A stretch of DNA of 64,000 nucleotides from Chrysemys picta bellii (lineage: Eukaryota; Chordata; Testudines; Emydidae). The notes under the pieces are model-generated. The model did no database searches and was not told the DNA's origin. It saw only the letters and a list, made by a program, of their open reading frames with translations. Below, one piece after another: positions 12,241 through 26,068 of this stretch. The stretch is from assembly GCF_011386835.1 (NCBI RefSeq), contig NC_088791.1, forward strand, positions 26,634,998 to 26,698,997. The letters run 5' to 3'. The position numbers and the translations under genes were made by a program. The first letter of the stretch is position 1. Each line of letters begins with the position of its first letter.

Positions 12241-13891
12241 TGATTAGAGTTTATACACACTTTTGAGAGTATCCAATTTAAGATACACTGTCAGGTCAAA
12301 ATTTAGGCATTATAAAAATCTTTTTTTACAAAACGTAAGATGTATAGAAATATTTCCATAAAATTAACAAAAGGAGAAAATGATACAATGAAAAGAGTTT
12401 AAAAAAATCCCTTATATTATTTTCAACCCAAAGTATTGCAGTATTGTGCTAGTTCATGAGGACCTTAAAGTGATATGGAGTAGAAAAATGTTTTAATGAA
12501 AAGAAGGTCTATTTTAATTGCCTATATTGAGAGAAATGAAAAAGTATAACAACAATAAAATAGAGAAAAGTGTATTAGATTTTTCAAAATAATTTTAATC
12601 ATCAAAGATGCTGTTTGTAATATGGGCAAGGAAGTTTATTTTTCAAAATATACATATCCCTTAAGTATCACTTTAAGTGTATTCATGTAAATACATTCCT
12701 TTTTCGTGCTGTGGTAAAACAATAACCAATTGTACCCAAATAAATAAAAAACAAATGTTAATCACTGAAAAACTGCACTGCATTGCCATATATTATTTTC
12801 ACATCGAGCATAAGGACATGCAGATAGAGCATGAGTATAATCAAAGAAGTACTGTAAAACATATTTGTGACACATTCTAACCTAACTCACACCTAAGTGA
12901 GAGATTGGTGCATCTTATGAATTAAACATAATTTCAGATTTATGTTCAGTTACCCTTATATCAAAAGCTATAGTTGCAGAGTAGTGTCACTGTGAATTCA
13001 TTTAATGATATTGATGACACATCTAGCCTGGAGAATGCAAAGTAACAAGCAGCGCATAGCATGGTTTTATAAATCACTCCTGTAGAGTAGTTAGGCAATA
13101 AATAACAAGTCATTAATTCACTCTAAATTATACTAAGATCCTTAAACTATGTGTGTATCTGATTGTAAACAGCTGTCATTTCTGGTACAATGATGGAAAT
13201 AGGCAACGTCTGACATAAAGAAATTCTATCAAATTAAATTGTGTAGACCAGAATTCACAATTAATCTGTTCTGGATTCTTCCTCATTTCCTCCTTAAAAC
13301 AAGAGGAAGATCTCAAAGAAAAAGTGGAAAAATTCTATCCTTGATGTTATTCAAATTCTTAGATAATCAACTGCACTGGACCATTATTCAGTGCTTGAAT
13401 TACTGAGTTATCCTTTCAGTTCTGTAAAGAACCATTTAAATTGCAAATACTTTCTGAAATAGAAATCTATCTAAATAATCAGGATTAGGATAGCTACTTT
13501 AGCCTTTTTACTTTGCTAAATGGGCCAGATTCTGATACCCTTACTCGTGTTGAGTAACAGTAGTACCTTACTCCACAAGAGGTCCTATGTCACATGACTA
13601 GCACTTCACTCCACAAGGATTCCATCTGACCTTAGTGGGACTACTGCTGGAATGAGGATAGTAGAATATGATCCATAGTAAATATTGCATTACATTAAAG
13701 TTAAGCAGCAGGGAACCATAGAGGAAATTTGCTTACACAAAGAATCACTGATATTAAAGATAGCTGACAGATGTTAACGTCATATAGCTGAACCCTCTGC
13801 CAGGATAAATTTGTTACGTACAGTATAATTTCTAGTACTTTGTGAAGTTTAGTTTCAGTGTTGGGTTTTCCATAATTATATGGTACCAATT
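12241..13891. other. RELN: Intron, no recognised feature
   Basis: AT-rich. A fold-back remnant GGGCCAGATTCTGATACCCT starts at 13522. Confidence 0.55.
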
Positions 13892-14285
13892 AAATGTCTC
13901 TCTCTGTCTATGTTTTGGGGACAGTTATAAATATATTTAATAATACTTAGCAGTTTTATATTATCAAATACTTTACAGGCATTAAGTAAATATCTTTCAC
14001 AATCCTATGTAAATCAAGAACATTATCCTCATTTTACAGATAGTGGGATGGAGACACAAAGAGGGAAAGGCCTAAACTTGTCAACTGGCATTGTGGGTGC
14101 TCAGAATCTCGAAAAACAGGTCAAAAGTGTCTCAAGTTGGGCACTCATAAATGGAGGCACCTAAAATTAGTGGACACTTGAAACTTGTGGCCTAAATAAA
14201 TTGATCAAGGTCACAGAGCAAGTTAGTGAAAGAAATGGAATTACAACTCAGGAGTTTCTCTCTCTCAGTCAATCCAGTAACACAT
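13892..14285 (+). repeat. MIR-like SINE remnant with an inner insertion
   Basis: The order is CTTAGCAGTTTTATATTATC, AATACTTTACAGGCATTAAG, CCTCATTTTACAGATAGTGG and, after a break (about 14070-14200), ATTGATCAAGGTCACAGAGC and ACTCAGGAGTTTCT. This is the layout of a MIR-type CORE-SINE. The inserted piece holds AAGTGTCTCAAGTTGGGCAC. Confidence 0.6.
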
Positions 14286-14559
14286 ACTGACTCTCAGTAT
14301 AAATAATTTAAAAAGCATTCTGTTCAAGGGACTTTCTGTTTTATTTAGACTTGCATGGTAATTTATTTTCTCCCTGAGGCTGGCTGTAGCATATTTGCAA
14401 TATTTGACCACAATGGGGGAAGCCTCCCTCAATGTATAGTGCACAAGCATCTTTCCCCTCCATGTTAGCTGGCTCTTTCCTTTCCTTCGTTTTGGCGAGG
14501 CTAGAAGCCAGGGCGACACAATCAGAGACCATTAATTGCACTCAAGAGGAGAGGATGGG

Positions 14560-14975
14560 CGAATAATTGATTTTTTGATTCGGGGGGCAAAACCCCCAAA
14601 CCCTAAAATACCAATTAGTTTCAAACTGAAACTGTTTTTCCCTTTTTTATCACTGAAACAAAAACCAAAAAAATGTTTGAGTTGAATGAAATATTTCCAA
14701 TGCTATTTCAAAATGACTTTTTCTAAATAAAATATCAATTCATTTTGAAAATGTCATTTTGAATCAACATTTTTTGAAAATGTTGATTTGAAATTCTAAG
14801 GTTTCTTTTTAAACGAAATGTCAAAACAGTTTATTTAATATCAAAATGAAGTGTTTGACTTTTTATAAAAATCCTCAGTTTTTAGTTCACCAAATTCATG
14901 AATAGTTTCAGTTGACTGAAAACTGCATTTTTCAGTGAATTTATATTTTGATTGAAAAATTTGATTCAACTCTGT
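14560..14975. repeat. AT-rich fold-back repeat
   Basis: The stretch is built of TTTTGAAA, AAAATGTC and TTTCAGT motifs on both strands (AATGTCATTTTGAATCAACA, then AAATGTTGATTTGAAATTCT). Similar tracts lie at 15.6, 16.8, 36.2, 46.6, 55.8 and 60.8 kb and look like one family with TAGAGCTGG-type ends. Confidence 0.55.
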
Positions 14976-15063
14976 TCAGGAAAGCATGACAATAATTGTT
15001 TAATAGCCCAGTGCCTGTTCAGCTTGAGTGTCGTGGTACTTGGCCAAGAGTTTGGTCCAGGTT

Positions 15064-15150
15064 AAATCTCTCTCTTTGTGTGTTTGTAGGACAGTTATAA
15101 CAATATTTAGTAATACACAGCAATCTGATATTTTCAAATGCTTTACAATT
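15064..15150 (+). repeat. Partial copy of the 13.9-kb repeat
   Basis: AAATCTCTCTCTTTGTGTGT, GACAGTTATAACAATATTTA and TTTCAAATGCTTTACA parallel 13892-13980. Only the left part is present. Confidence 0.6.
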
Positions 15151-15614
15151 TGGGTGAAGCCGATACACTGCCCCCTAACCTGTTGCCTCAGGATCCCACC
15201 TAGGTGCACACTTCCTCAATAGAAAACGGTAAAAAGCAACAATCAGCTGCATTCTTAACTATGTCAAGGCAAAGCACATTTTGCACAGGTAAGCAACTGA
15301 AAGTGAGGAAGCATAAAAATTAAGGTTGAATACACATTAATTCTGTCCCTTTGTCCGTGTAGATCATCATACATTCATTACTCGATCACATTATCTTTGA
15401 CACCCATTTTATCTAATGTTGCAAAATATACAATCAAATATTACCTGAGTATGTGATCACTACATTATTATAACGTGTACACACAAGGACAGAGTTAAAG
15501 TTGTGCATTCACCTGTAACTTTCAGACTTCCTCACTTTTGAATACTTAACTGTGCAACCTTAATGTTACATTTTTAGATGCTGAAAACTTTGTCATAGTA
15601 TATATTGAGAGAAT

Positions 15615-16100
15615 TATGGCCCAAATTTTTAAACTTGGGTAATTTTGCCATTTCAACATCTGTTTTCATCCCAAATTGGGACAAAAAATTGACATTTCAA
15701 ATTTTTTCACAGAATGGAAATTCTGGAAAAATTCTGGAAAATTTTAGTTCAGAAATATTTCAATATTTTTGATGTGAATGAAATATTTAGATATTCCCCA
15801 AATCAAAATGCTTTGTTTCAGTTTATTGAAGTGACCTGAAATGGTTTGTTTCAAGTCAGCTCAATATTAACCTGCACTTTCCCATAGTGGTGTATTTCCC
15901 TATGAGAGATGTAGTTTGGGGGCCTGATATGCCTATTCTCTTCCTTATGAGCCAGGATCTCTGTTAGGCCTACATCTCCCCTCATGCATCTAGAGTCATG
16001 TGACTCCCATGATGAACCATGCAGTTCAACCAGAGGAAAATTTTTGTTGCATCATGGGAGATGCAGTCCTTCAACCTTATTGGAACAAAAAGTCCTTCAA
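15615..16100. repeat. AT-rich repeat with inner ATCATGGGAGATG segment
   Basis: The AT-rich left part (GGCCCAAATTTTTAAACTTG, GAAATATTTCAATATTTTTG) is followed by GTGTATTTCCCTATGAGAGA and GCATCATGGGAGATGCAGTC. The second half has several small chance frames only. Confidence 0.5.
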
Positions 16101-16794
16101 CCTTACTGGAACAAAAATGAAAATAACTTTCCATAACTGTATCCCTAATGTCCCTGGGCAGGGATCTAATTTTCCGTATAGAGCTTTTCCAAACCCTTAT
16201 TTACTCTGAAGCCCCTAGTGATTGGACTTCTCTGACTGCAACAGATTACACAATAAAGCTAAAAAAATCTCTGGGACTTGTTGAACGACATAGATGTCCT
16301 GCCTCTTCACCCCTTTTTAAAAATTTCCCTGATTAAATTTCCTTCCCCCACCGATCTTCATGTTTTCCAAAATAAATCTACCAATCTACAAGATGTAAGT
16401 AACAGCTTGCTCTAATGGTCCAGATAGGACATATATATCTCCCAATTTAACTTCCCCTTTGAACAAACCATTCAGTTTCACACTGTTTTAAATATGCTGT
16501 TAGGATATCAATATAATTATATCCCACATAAATTAACACCAATATGAAAAATATGGCTTAATTTTTCCACAAACCTGCATCATCATTAATGAGATTAAGG
16601 ATTACATTGTAATTTTTGAATATAAGGAAATTATATATTTGGGTTTAGCTGCTGGGATCTCTGCCCTGTTTCTTATCCCAATAATTTCCAGACTGATTAC
16701 ATACTAAAGGCTATATACTGCCCTTGATCTGTGATTAATTTCACCAGTTGCAAACTCAGATTGAGGGCAGTGTAATTATATTTGTGCACATAAC

Positions 16795-17140
16795 TGATTT
16801 TTCAGTTTGCTGGCATTTCTGAAAAAAATGCTTTTCAGGTAAACCTGAAACAAAACATTTCATTTAAATTTTGAGCATTTTAAGGTATTTTAATTTTTTA
16901 AAAAAATTAAATTGAAGTATAATTCAAAGTGAAAAGTTGTTTTAAATCAGAAAAACAAAACTGTTTCATTTTGAAAATGTCAAAATGCAATATTTAGACC
17001 TTTTCAGATTTTTTCTTTTTTTCTTTGAGATGAACAATTCAGCAAAACCAACATGAATTCGCAAAACACTTCAGTGTTGCCGAATCTAAATTTTTCACTG
17101 AAATAAAGTTTTAGATGACCAATTTCACTCAGCTCTAGGT
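16795..17140. repeat. AT-rich fold-back repeat
   Basis: TGATTTTTCAGTTTGCTGGC to CAATTTCACTCAGCTCTAGG, with AAAATGTCAAAATGCAATAT inside. It shares its motifs and the AGCTCTA end with the 14.6 and 55.8 kb copies. Confidence 0.55.
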
Positions 17141-20100
17141 GTAATAACTTTTAAACATATTAGATAAAAATATCTAAATGGTAAGCCACTGATTTTATGT
17201 ATACTAGATCAGAGATAGTAACAGTCGGGATTTTTCCAAATAAAGACCCAGATTCTGATACTGCTAAATAGGTTCAACATCACTGTCATTCCACTGATTT
17301 TAATAGATACATTCACAACGTAACCGAGAGCAGAATCTGCTCCAAAGTATGGAAATAATGGATACACACAGTGGGCCAGAACCTTAGCTTATATAAATCT
17401 GGTACAGTTTGTAAAACTGGTCAAAATAAAGCATTAGCATATAAAGAAGCTAAATTTAGAACGTTCAAAACATAAAGTCACTTACCTCTTTTCTAGCTGC
17501 TACTCTAGTTATGACATTAAATTCTAATAAAATGCTGAAATACAGAACTCACGACAGCAAATGCTATACTTTTCATACTTTGATACAGGGGTTAATAGTC
17601 AATAACTTAAAAGTTTATTTATTCTTTATTCTTAGTTTGATGCTGTTTTGGTAATGCTACTGCTGTTTTAACTCCATTCATATAGACTCTATAAATGCAT
17701 AGCTTCAGAATTTGCAGCAGGCAGTCAACTTTCAGCTGGTGAATTCTCTGTACCATGCTGCCCAGCTGTGGTTAAAAGTACTTTCAGCCTTTGGCAAATG
17801 CTCTCTTAGTGACAGTATAGCTGCGGGAATGCACAAGCTTGAAAGGTATTATTACGTTGCCATTTATTATGCTAATTTAGTTAAGGATCTGTCAGAATTT
17901 CATTATAAATCTTATTTTCAAGGGATTCATAAATCAACCGTGAAATGTATTCCGGGGGGAAACTTCTTACACAGAAAAGAAGTCCTAATAACATTATTAT
18001 TTTGCCAGTTCAAAACAAAAAAGCAACAAAGCTCATTAAAATTATATTTATTAATTTTTCAAAGAAAATGTAAAGGAATTAGCAAAACACTATTCATTAA
18101 GGCACTGCAAAACTTCCAAAGCCTCACTCACCTTAGGGTGTTGTTACTAAACCTGAAATTCTAATGAAGATCAACAAAATGTCACTAACTTGGCCTAAGC
18201 TTTGGGTTTCATACTGCTTTGAAAGCCTCCTCCACTCCCTCTATTAGCTCTCTCTTTCCCACACATATCCTGGAACACTCCTCCTTACTTCTGAAGTTTG
18301 GGGAGACTCAGTTCCTGCAGTCCCTCAATCTAATGATACTGAAGAGGGCTCATTGGGTCCTTCCACAAATCATCTGGGGTGCTGAGTGGCAATTCACCCC
18401 TTCTGACATCTTTCAGGGGCTGGTTTATATGGACTGTGGCCCCTAAATACATAAAATCCTGCAGAAACAGTAATAGGAAACCACTTGTTCTCACTTTTCC
18501 TTTCCAGTTCATTGTGCTCTTTGGCCCAAAACATCCCAGAATCCTTTGACTGCAGTGGCAAGAGGTTACTCAGCTATTAGTCAGGCTTCAGATTGGTAGC
18601 CAAGGAAAGCCCAAAATTACCCTACAAATGCTCATAAAATGAAAATGCTTAAGGTCTGTACATCATTACAAAGTACTAAAAAATAAACTTCTAAAAACTT
18701 AATAATGAAAAAAGGCCAAGAGTAATTTGTAACTACTAAAACTAATGGGTTTCATACAGTTCTGCTTATCTTCTGTATAAGTCTAACAAATTAAAATGCA
18801 AACTCCTAGACTCTTATGGGCTGAAGTAAAATTTTCCCTAAGTCCTAATATTTGACCAATGGCCTCAATATCATGTTAAGGTATTAATGATATCCTTAAA
18901 GGTATTATATAAACAAATAAATGTACAATTTGTTCAGTAGATATGCTAGGACTGTATTCATTTTCAAGGATAAAATCAGAAAAAAAATAGAAAATTAATT
19001 ACTAAAATGTAACTTATTTATAACGAATACATCAGTTTCTTGGGAAGGTAGCTGAACTAGGGCTCTTTATTATAACAGGAGTGTAAAAGGAGAAAGAAGT
19101 CATTCATATACATTTGCTACTACAATTAGACCTGAGGAATCAGATTTGAAAACAGGAATACATATGTCTAAATTATATTAAACAGGAAATATTTAGAGAC
19201 AAAGACCAGCGAATGCAGCAGTAAACTTTTGCATGCTAAACATTCAGACTCAACTGCACACTGTGTGGATGTGGAACGCTGGAGCAGAGCGGAGGAAGCA
19301 GAGAGAACCTCTCCTCCCCCACCCTTTTGTGCACTCAGAGAGCACTATGGGGATGAAAAATACACAGAACCAAGTCCCAGCCAATAGTCAGGAGAATCGG
19401 CCCAGTATGTGTGTATAGGGAGTGAATGTTGCACCTTTCGAAAGTTTGGTACAATGGCTGTGTTCCTAAAGCTCCAAGAGGCATTGTGCCTCTGGCCTCC
19501 TGCAATCCAGCCAGGACTGTGAAATTCCTCATCATTCCCAGTGTGTGGCTTTTGCTTGAGAGCCACAATTGAACTCCTTAACAAAATGAAGGGAAAGGCC
19601 ACGATAGAAACTGTTCTAACTGGATTATTCAATGAACATAAAATGGAGAAACATATTAGGAAAAATTCTGCTCAACTGTAAAGAAAAATATGTTGGCAAA
19701 AACATACTATTGTATCCTGAAAACATTCTCTGAAGTCCTTGTCTGGGCCAGAAATGTGAAAGCTAGCTGCATCTTTTCTTCAGAATCAAGATAAAATGTC
19801 ATCTTTGTCTTCAGAAGAACTTCTCTTTTTGTCATAAAACAAAAGTGACACAGAAATCCCTTGAGACTCGTGGGCTTCTTTCAACGGGGACAAATGTTTA
19901 CTGTGTTAAAAAATTGGGCCTTAATCAAGAAATGCTTTATGCAGGGGAGGAAAGGGAATTAGGTGCCCTTTAGCTCCCTTATACAGGCTATCTTAATTAT
20001 TGGTCTGTGCACAGGCAAGAGAGCAATCACCATAGACTCAGCATTACAGCTTTGATATAGGTGGGGGAATGGGAGGAGCCGTGGCTCTACTCTCCAATGT

Positions 20101-20501
20101 GCCAGCCATTGCAGCTGAGCTGGCAGGGAGAGGAAAGTAAGCTGCACCAGTTGTAAGCCTACAGCAAGGGGGAAACAGGCACTGAATTCTGACTGTGACT
20201 TACAATTCAGTGCCCGCCCAGTTTGCTCCTGCAACAGCACACCTACATGCCGCTACTCACTCTGGTCTCACAATCTATCCTTTTCTAAGTCCCATTATTC
20301 AAATGAACAGCAAATGGGAGGAAGTTGCATTTCTCACCAACTTATGTATAACACTTAGTGTAAAGTACCAGTCAGAATCAGGTTCAGAAAGAACCTCCGA
20401 CCCTGATTGCTCTTTTACCCTTCTATACTGAGATCAAATCAAACAAAAGAAAATTAAGGACTGCTACTGAACTCCATGTAGTGACAATGTTCCTCCTCAA
20501 A
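17141..20501. other. RELN: Intron, no recognised feature
   Basis: Mostly AT-rich. A 150-codon plus frame at 17712-18164 has no recognisable domain, no splice context, and lies on the strand opposite RELN. Segments at 18190-18530 and 19230-19600 are less AT-rich and may be unnamed repeats. Confidence 0.5.
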
Positions 20502-20780
20502 GGGTATGTCTGCCGAAGAAATGCTACAGTGGCACAGCTGCAGCTGCTGTAGCTCTGTAGTATAGACACTTACTACAGTGATGTAGTAATAAATTCTGTA
20601 ATAAATTCACCTCTCTGAGAGGCAGTAGCTAGGTGGACAGAGAAACTACTCCATTGACCTAGCGGTGTCTACACTTGGGCTTAGGTGGCTTCACTACATC
20701 ACTCAGGGGAGTGAATTTTTCACCCCCCTGAGTGACAAAGCTAGGTCGATCTAATTTTGTAGGTCATTGTCAGACATAGC
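20502..20780. mobile_element. MITE (uninterrupted copy)
   Basis: Terminal inverted repeats GGGTATGTCTG and CAGACATAGC bound the element. It contains CTACAGTGGCACAGCTGCAG, AGGCAGTAGCTAGGTGGACA and a local palindrome CTCAGGGGAGTGAATTTTTC followed by ACCCCCCTGAG (about 20702-20734). This is the empty-site version of the point where the 57.6-kb copy was invaded. Confidence 0.75.
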
Positions 20781-22255
20781 ACTACTGTGTGATGCAATGA
20801 TAGCTGCACAATGTTACCTTATACTGAGAGTTTACTGGTTTGAAATTTTTTTGTTCTAGAATCACTCAAAAATTGCTTTAATTTGTTAAAACAAAATAGA
20901 AGACAATTTACAAGTGGATAGTAATAATATGATCTAATAGTCTGTACTATTTCAAACACAATAAAAGGTCTGGCTAAAAATATCAGTGACCTTTCAGCAG
21001 TGCCAGCCCTGGAAGGCTAGAGACACTAGCTCCTAAGCAGGCCACTCCACACATGGAGGGCAGGAAATCCCTCAAGTCTCCAGCTCCACAGCCTGGATGG
21101 CAGAACTTCCCTGGCAAGGGTGGTGGGCAAGATAAAACAATCATTCATCTCTCCAACAGGGCTAACTAGTGCATGGAAATTATAATGGCCCTAGAGACTC
21201 CCCACCCACCCTTCACCTCAGAAAAGATCAGAGGACTCAGTCTGGGCCCAGCCTTTAAAAGAACGGACTAAAACAGCAATAACAATGGTACAGTACATGG
21301 ATTTGTTTTGGACCCTTCTGCCTCCCATGGTGAGTTGCTGGTTTACTGTGTGCATAGGAAGGTAGAGAGGGTTGGACTCCCCTAATCACCAGACTCCAGT
21401 AGGGAAGAAGTTCCTCTAATAGATAGTCACCTGCAAGGCATAGTATTCCCAAGTGCTATTTTCTTACAAAGCAAGCAGGATGCTCCCCTTCTGCTATTCT
21501 TCCCATGTGGTGTTCCACATCCTTTCAACTGCCCGGTTCGGTGATGACTGACGAGTTACGACTATTCATCAGCATATCCCTCCATGATCTATTATAGACC
21601 TTGCAGCGCCAGTGGCCTCACTGCTCCAGCTGGCGTAAAATCCAACACAGTGACTCTAAGGGTCTGATTCTGTGAGGCGCTGAATGCCTTTTGAGAGGTG
21701 CTGAGTATTGCAACTCTTGTTGACTTAGGACCAGACTGTGATGGCTCTTGAGCAGCCAGGCAGTGCGTGGTAGGGAGGAGGTGTATGTGGATGAAGGCTT
21801 GCAAAAGAAGCCTCTTCCATTGGCATTGCCACAGAAAGGCCTTCTGCCATAGCAGTTCTTTTGCTTTGGAAAACACAGCTTGCTTCTGCTCCAACCCAGG
21901 AACCTACTCACCTGAGTAGCGGTGGGGAGGAAAAGGAATGGTGCTCCAAGAAAAACAATCTGCTCTATCCTAAGGGATGGAGCAGAGAGCATATCTCCAT
22001 GCTCAATGAGCAGACTGTGACAGATAGTGCCTCACCAAGGCACAATCTCTCCTTGGGTAGTGTGGCTTTGCACTGCCTCCCATACAGGCATAAACACAAC
22101 AATCTAGTGCTTAAAGGGCCGTTGAAGGTGCTTGGCACTTCTCAGAATTGGGCCCTAAAACAGTTTCAGTGGCTGCCCTTAAAATCATGCTAGTTCAACT
22201 TTAGGCTGGAGGTTCAACTTCTGAGGAGGAGCTATTTGTCTTTCTATATGTCTGT
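20781..22255. other. RELN: Intron, no recognised feature
   Basis: Mixed composition. A fold-back remnant GGGTCTGATTCTGTGAGGCG lies at about 21660. Overlapping frames near 21592-22193 show no domain. Confidence 0.5.
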
Positions 22256-23120
22256 ACAGTGTGTGACCCTAAGAACACTTCAATTCCAATTGGCACACTG
22301 TTGTCATGATATATACCCAAAAAGTTGGCATGTAATAGATCATTGGAAAATTAATAACTTGCTGATTATTAATATTCTTGCATGATGTATGTGCGGTAAA
22401 GCCACAAAAGACTACATATATGTGCTGGAGAAATGTTTTTAAAATGTATTTGGCAAAGAGTGCCTAAGCCAGAACAAGGAATGAGATTCTGTCTGCTGGA
22501 ATGTGTCTCCAATGTAAATTAAGCAAGTTGTGACGAAAGGCAATGAAAAGCACATTTACATGCAAGGTAAACAAAGCCACCAGAAGAGCAAGCGGAGAGA
22601 GATCACTACTTAACAATGCTGAGGGGAAGTTTTCCTGCCTCTTGAAGCAGGGGCAAAGAACTTTGGGAAGATATAAGGAGAGAGGAAATAATCAATTTTA
22701 GCATCCAAGATTTGAGGGACTAAAGAGGCCGCAGCTCCTGAAACCAGAGAACTCTGGATCCTTCAACCAAGGGGGTTGAAGTCTCTGGGAACTGAGTTTA
22801 GGTGAAAAACTTGTGTAGACAAAGACTGTAACTTGCTGAAATTAAGTTTTAGTCTTAGAAGCATATTTTACCTTTGTTTGTTTATAACATGTTCTATCTT
22901 TATTCCTTATACTTGGTATGACTTAAACTTGTTTTACTTTTACTATAAATCAGTTCAGTGACTGAAATACAGTGTTTGTAACCCTGTTTAAGGTAATAAG
23001 CTGTTAGTACTGTCTCTTTAAGAGAGCAGGGAACTTAATAACATCTGCAAGCATTCAGCGAGAGGGCTGGAGACTACAGGGAGGGCCGTTTGGGGGAAAT
23101 TGGGGATGGGAGAGGTTTGG
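22256..23120. mobile_element. LTR-like repeat (tentative)
   Basis: The block begins TGTGTGACCCTAAGAACAC and includes TTAATAACTTGCTGATTATT, TTTGTTTGTTTATAACATGT, TAAATCAGTTCAGTGACTGA and CTGTCTCTTTAAGAGAGC. Part resembles 51840-51990. There are no open frames, as for a solo LTR or a nonautonomous element. Boundaries are guesses. The right side abuts the minus-strand CR1 tail. Confidence 0.4.
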
Positions 23121-23134
23121 TGTCACCTTGAAAA

Positions 23135-25645
23135 AAGGACATAAGAATGGCCTACTGGATCAGATCAGTGATTCATCTAGCCCAATATCCTGTCTCTGAC
23201 AGTGCCCAGCATCAGATGATTCAGAGGGAATGAAACAAATAGGGTAAACTAGAGTGATACATCCCCTGTTCTCCAGTCCCAGCTTCTGGCAGGTGGAGGT
23301 TGGGGGACATCTAATAGCCACTAATGGACCTATCCTCCATTAACTTATCTAATTCTTTCTTGATCACAGTTATACTTTTGGCCTTCACAACATCCCCTGG
23401 CAATGAGTTCCACAGGCTGATTGTGCATTGTGTGAAGAAGTACTTCCTTGCTGCTGCCTATTAATTTAAGCCAGCGACCCCTAGTTTTCGTGTTATGTGA
23501 AGGGGTAAACGACACTTCCTTATTTACTTTTTCCACACCATTCATGATGTATAGACCTCTATCGTAGCCCCCACCTTAGTTGTCTCTTTTCTAAGATGAG
23601 CAGTCCCAGTCTTTTTAATCTCTCCTCATATGGAAGCTATTCCATATCCTTCTGTGAACCTTTTCCAATTCTAATATATCTCTTTGGAGATGAGGCAACC
23701 ATAACAGCATGCAATATTTAAGGTGTGAGCATACCATAGATTTATTTAGTGGCATTATAATATTTTCTGTCCCTTTCCTAATGGCTCCTAATATTCTGCT
23801 AAGTATTTTGACTGTTGCTGCACATTAAAGAGATGTTTTCAGAGAACTATCCACAAAGATTCCAAGAATGGTAACAGCTAATTTAGACCACAACATTTTG
23901 AATGTATAGTTGTGATTTTTTCCATTGTGCATTACTTTGCACTTTCCAATATCGAATTTCATCTGCCATTTTGTCTTCCAGTCACCCAGTTTAGTGAGAT
24001 CCCTTTGTAACTCTTCACAGTCAACTTTGGACTTAACTACCTTGAGTAATTCTATATCCCCAGCAAATTTTGCCACCTCACTGTTTACCCCTTTTTCCAG
24101 ATAATTTATGAATATGTTGAACACCACTGGTCCCAAACAGTGGGGGACCCCCGCTATTTACCTCTCTTCATTGTGAAAACTGACAATATATTCCTACCCT
24201 TTGTTTCCCTAACTTTTAACAGTTAGTGATCCCTGAGAGAACGTTCCCTTTTATCTTGTGACTGCTGAGTTTGCTTAAAAGCTTTCGGTGAATGACCTTA
24301 TCAAAGGCTTTCTGAAAGTCCAATACACTATATCCACTGCATAACCCTTGTCCACATGCTTGTTGATTCCCCCAGAGAATTCTAATAGCTTAGTGAGGCA
24401 TGATTCCCCTTTACAAAAGCTGTGTTGATTCTTCCCCAACATATATTTATCTGTGTGTCAGATAATCCTATTCTTTACTATAGTTTCAACCAATTTTCCT
24501 GGTACTGAAGTTAGGCTTATTAGTTTGTAATTGCCAGTATCACTTCTGAGCCTTTTACAGAAATAGGCATTGCATTAACTATCCTCCAGTCATCTGGTAC
24601 AGATTAAGCAATAGGTAACATACCACAGTTAGTGGTTCTGCCATTTCATATTTGAGTTCCTTCAGAACTCTTGGGTGGATACCATCTGGTGCAGGTGACT
24701 AATTACTGTTTAATTATCAATTTGTTTCAAAACCTCCTCTATTGACACTTCTATCTGGACAATTTCTCAGATTTGTCACCTAAAAAGAATGACTTGGGTG
24801 TTGGGATCTCCCCATATCCTCCACAGTGAAGATCAATGCAAAGAATGTATTTAGCTTCTCTGCAATTGCCTTGTCTTTGATGAGAGCTCCTTTGGCACCT
24901 CAATTGTTCAGTAGCCCCGCTGACTGTTTGGCAGGCTTCCTGCTTCTGATGTACTTAAAAAAATTTTGTTATTAGTTTTTGCATCCTTGGATAGTTGCTC
25001 TTCAAATTCTTTTTTGACCTGCCTTACTACACTTTTACACTTGACTTGCCAGAATTTATGCTCCTTTCTATTTTCCGCAATAGGATTTGACTTCCAATTC
25101 CTAAAGGATGCCTTTTTGCCTCCATCCACCTCCTTTACTCTGCTGCTTAGCCATTGTGGCATTTTTGTTTTCACTCTTGTGACTGTTCCTTTTCATTTCC
25201 ATTTAACTTGCTTCCTCATTTTTGAAGTTTGAAGTTGAATGCTACTGTGGTGGGTTTCTTTGGCATTCCTCCCACCCCCAAGTATCTTAAATTTAATTAC
25301 ATTATGGTCTCTATTACCTAGTGCTTCAACTATTCTCACCTCTAAGTTCCACTTAGGACTAAATCAAGAACTGCCTCTCACTTGTGTGTTCAAGGACTAA
25401 CTGCTTCAAGAAGCAGTCATTTAATGGATCTAGAAATTTTCTCTCTACATCCCTTCCTGAGGTGACATGTACCCAGTTAATATGAGGATAGCTGAAATTC
25501 CCCATTATTATTGAGTTTTCTGCCTTTGTAGCCTCTCTAATCTCACTAAGCATTTCACAATCACTGTAACCATCCTGATCAGGTGGTTGATACTATATTC
25601 CCACTACTATACTCTTATTTTTCAGGAATGGAATTTCTATCCATG
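23135..25645 (-). mobile_element. Old CR1-clade LINE fragment, minus strand
   Basis: Reading the minus strand from about 25645: endonuclease remnants (FLKNKSIVVGI, YQPPDQDGYSD, IIMGNFSYPHINWV, SERQFLI), the linker (MPQWLSSRVKEVDGGKKASF), then reverse transcriptase (MGPVVFNIFINYLEKGVNS, KFDIGKCKVMHNGKNHNYTF) around 23825-24136. The 3' UTR ends CCAGTAGGCCATTCTTATGT near 23135. It carries many stops and indels. The 5' end is lost within the endonuclease domain. The tail is of the type shared by older CR1/L3-like elements. Confidence 0.85.
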
Positions 25646-26048
25646 CCAGTGGATAACTGGGCAGTAGAAGCCAGGTGTAGCCTGCATGCTTGTATGCTGG
25701 CTGTTGATGTCAGGGCTGAGAGCCACAGGGGCATCGCATTTAAGGCACCCAGAATTGCAGGGCAGGCAGTGACACAACCTCTTACTGGTCTGAGTTGAAC
25801 TCCAAAGTATCAGAGTGACTAGCACATTTTAGGTGCTATCACCATATAGATAACACACAACAATACTGTGCTGACCCAGGGGCCCTAAGCCTCTACACAC
25901 TGATGTGCAGGGGTTAAAGTTAGACTGGAACAGTAATCACAAAGTATCTGTGTGGAGCCCTGCTCCCTACCTCTGGATAAGGGGCTAGAGGTTTATGTGC
26001 TATTAAAACCCCATGCTCCATTTAGATTATTTACATCTTAATATTACT

Positions 26049-26068
26049 TTCTCTCTCTCTCTCTCTCT
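26049..26068. repeat. (TC)n microsatellite
   Basis: Ten TC units followed by TGCCCCCCC. Confidence 0.93.

Noticed and set aside
17712..18164. 150-codon plus-strand frame
   Set aside because: No recognised domain, no start context or splice signals, and it lies opposite to RELN. Length is not exceptional for 64 kb.
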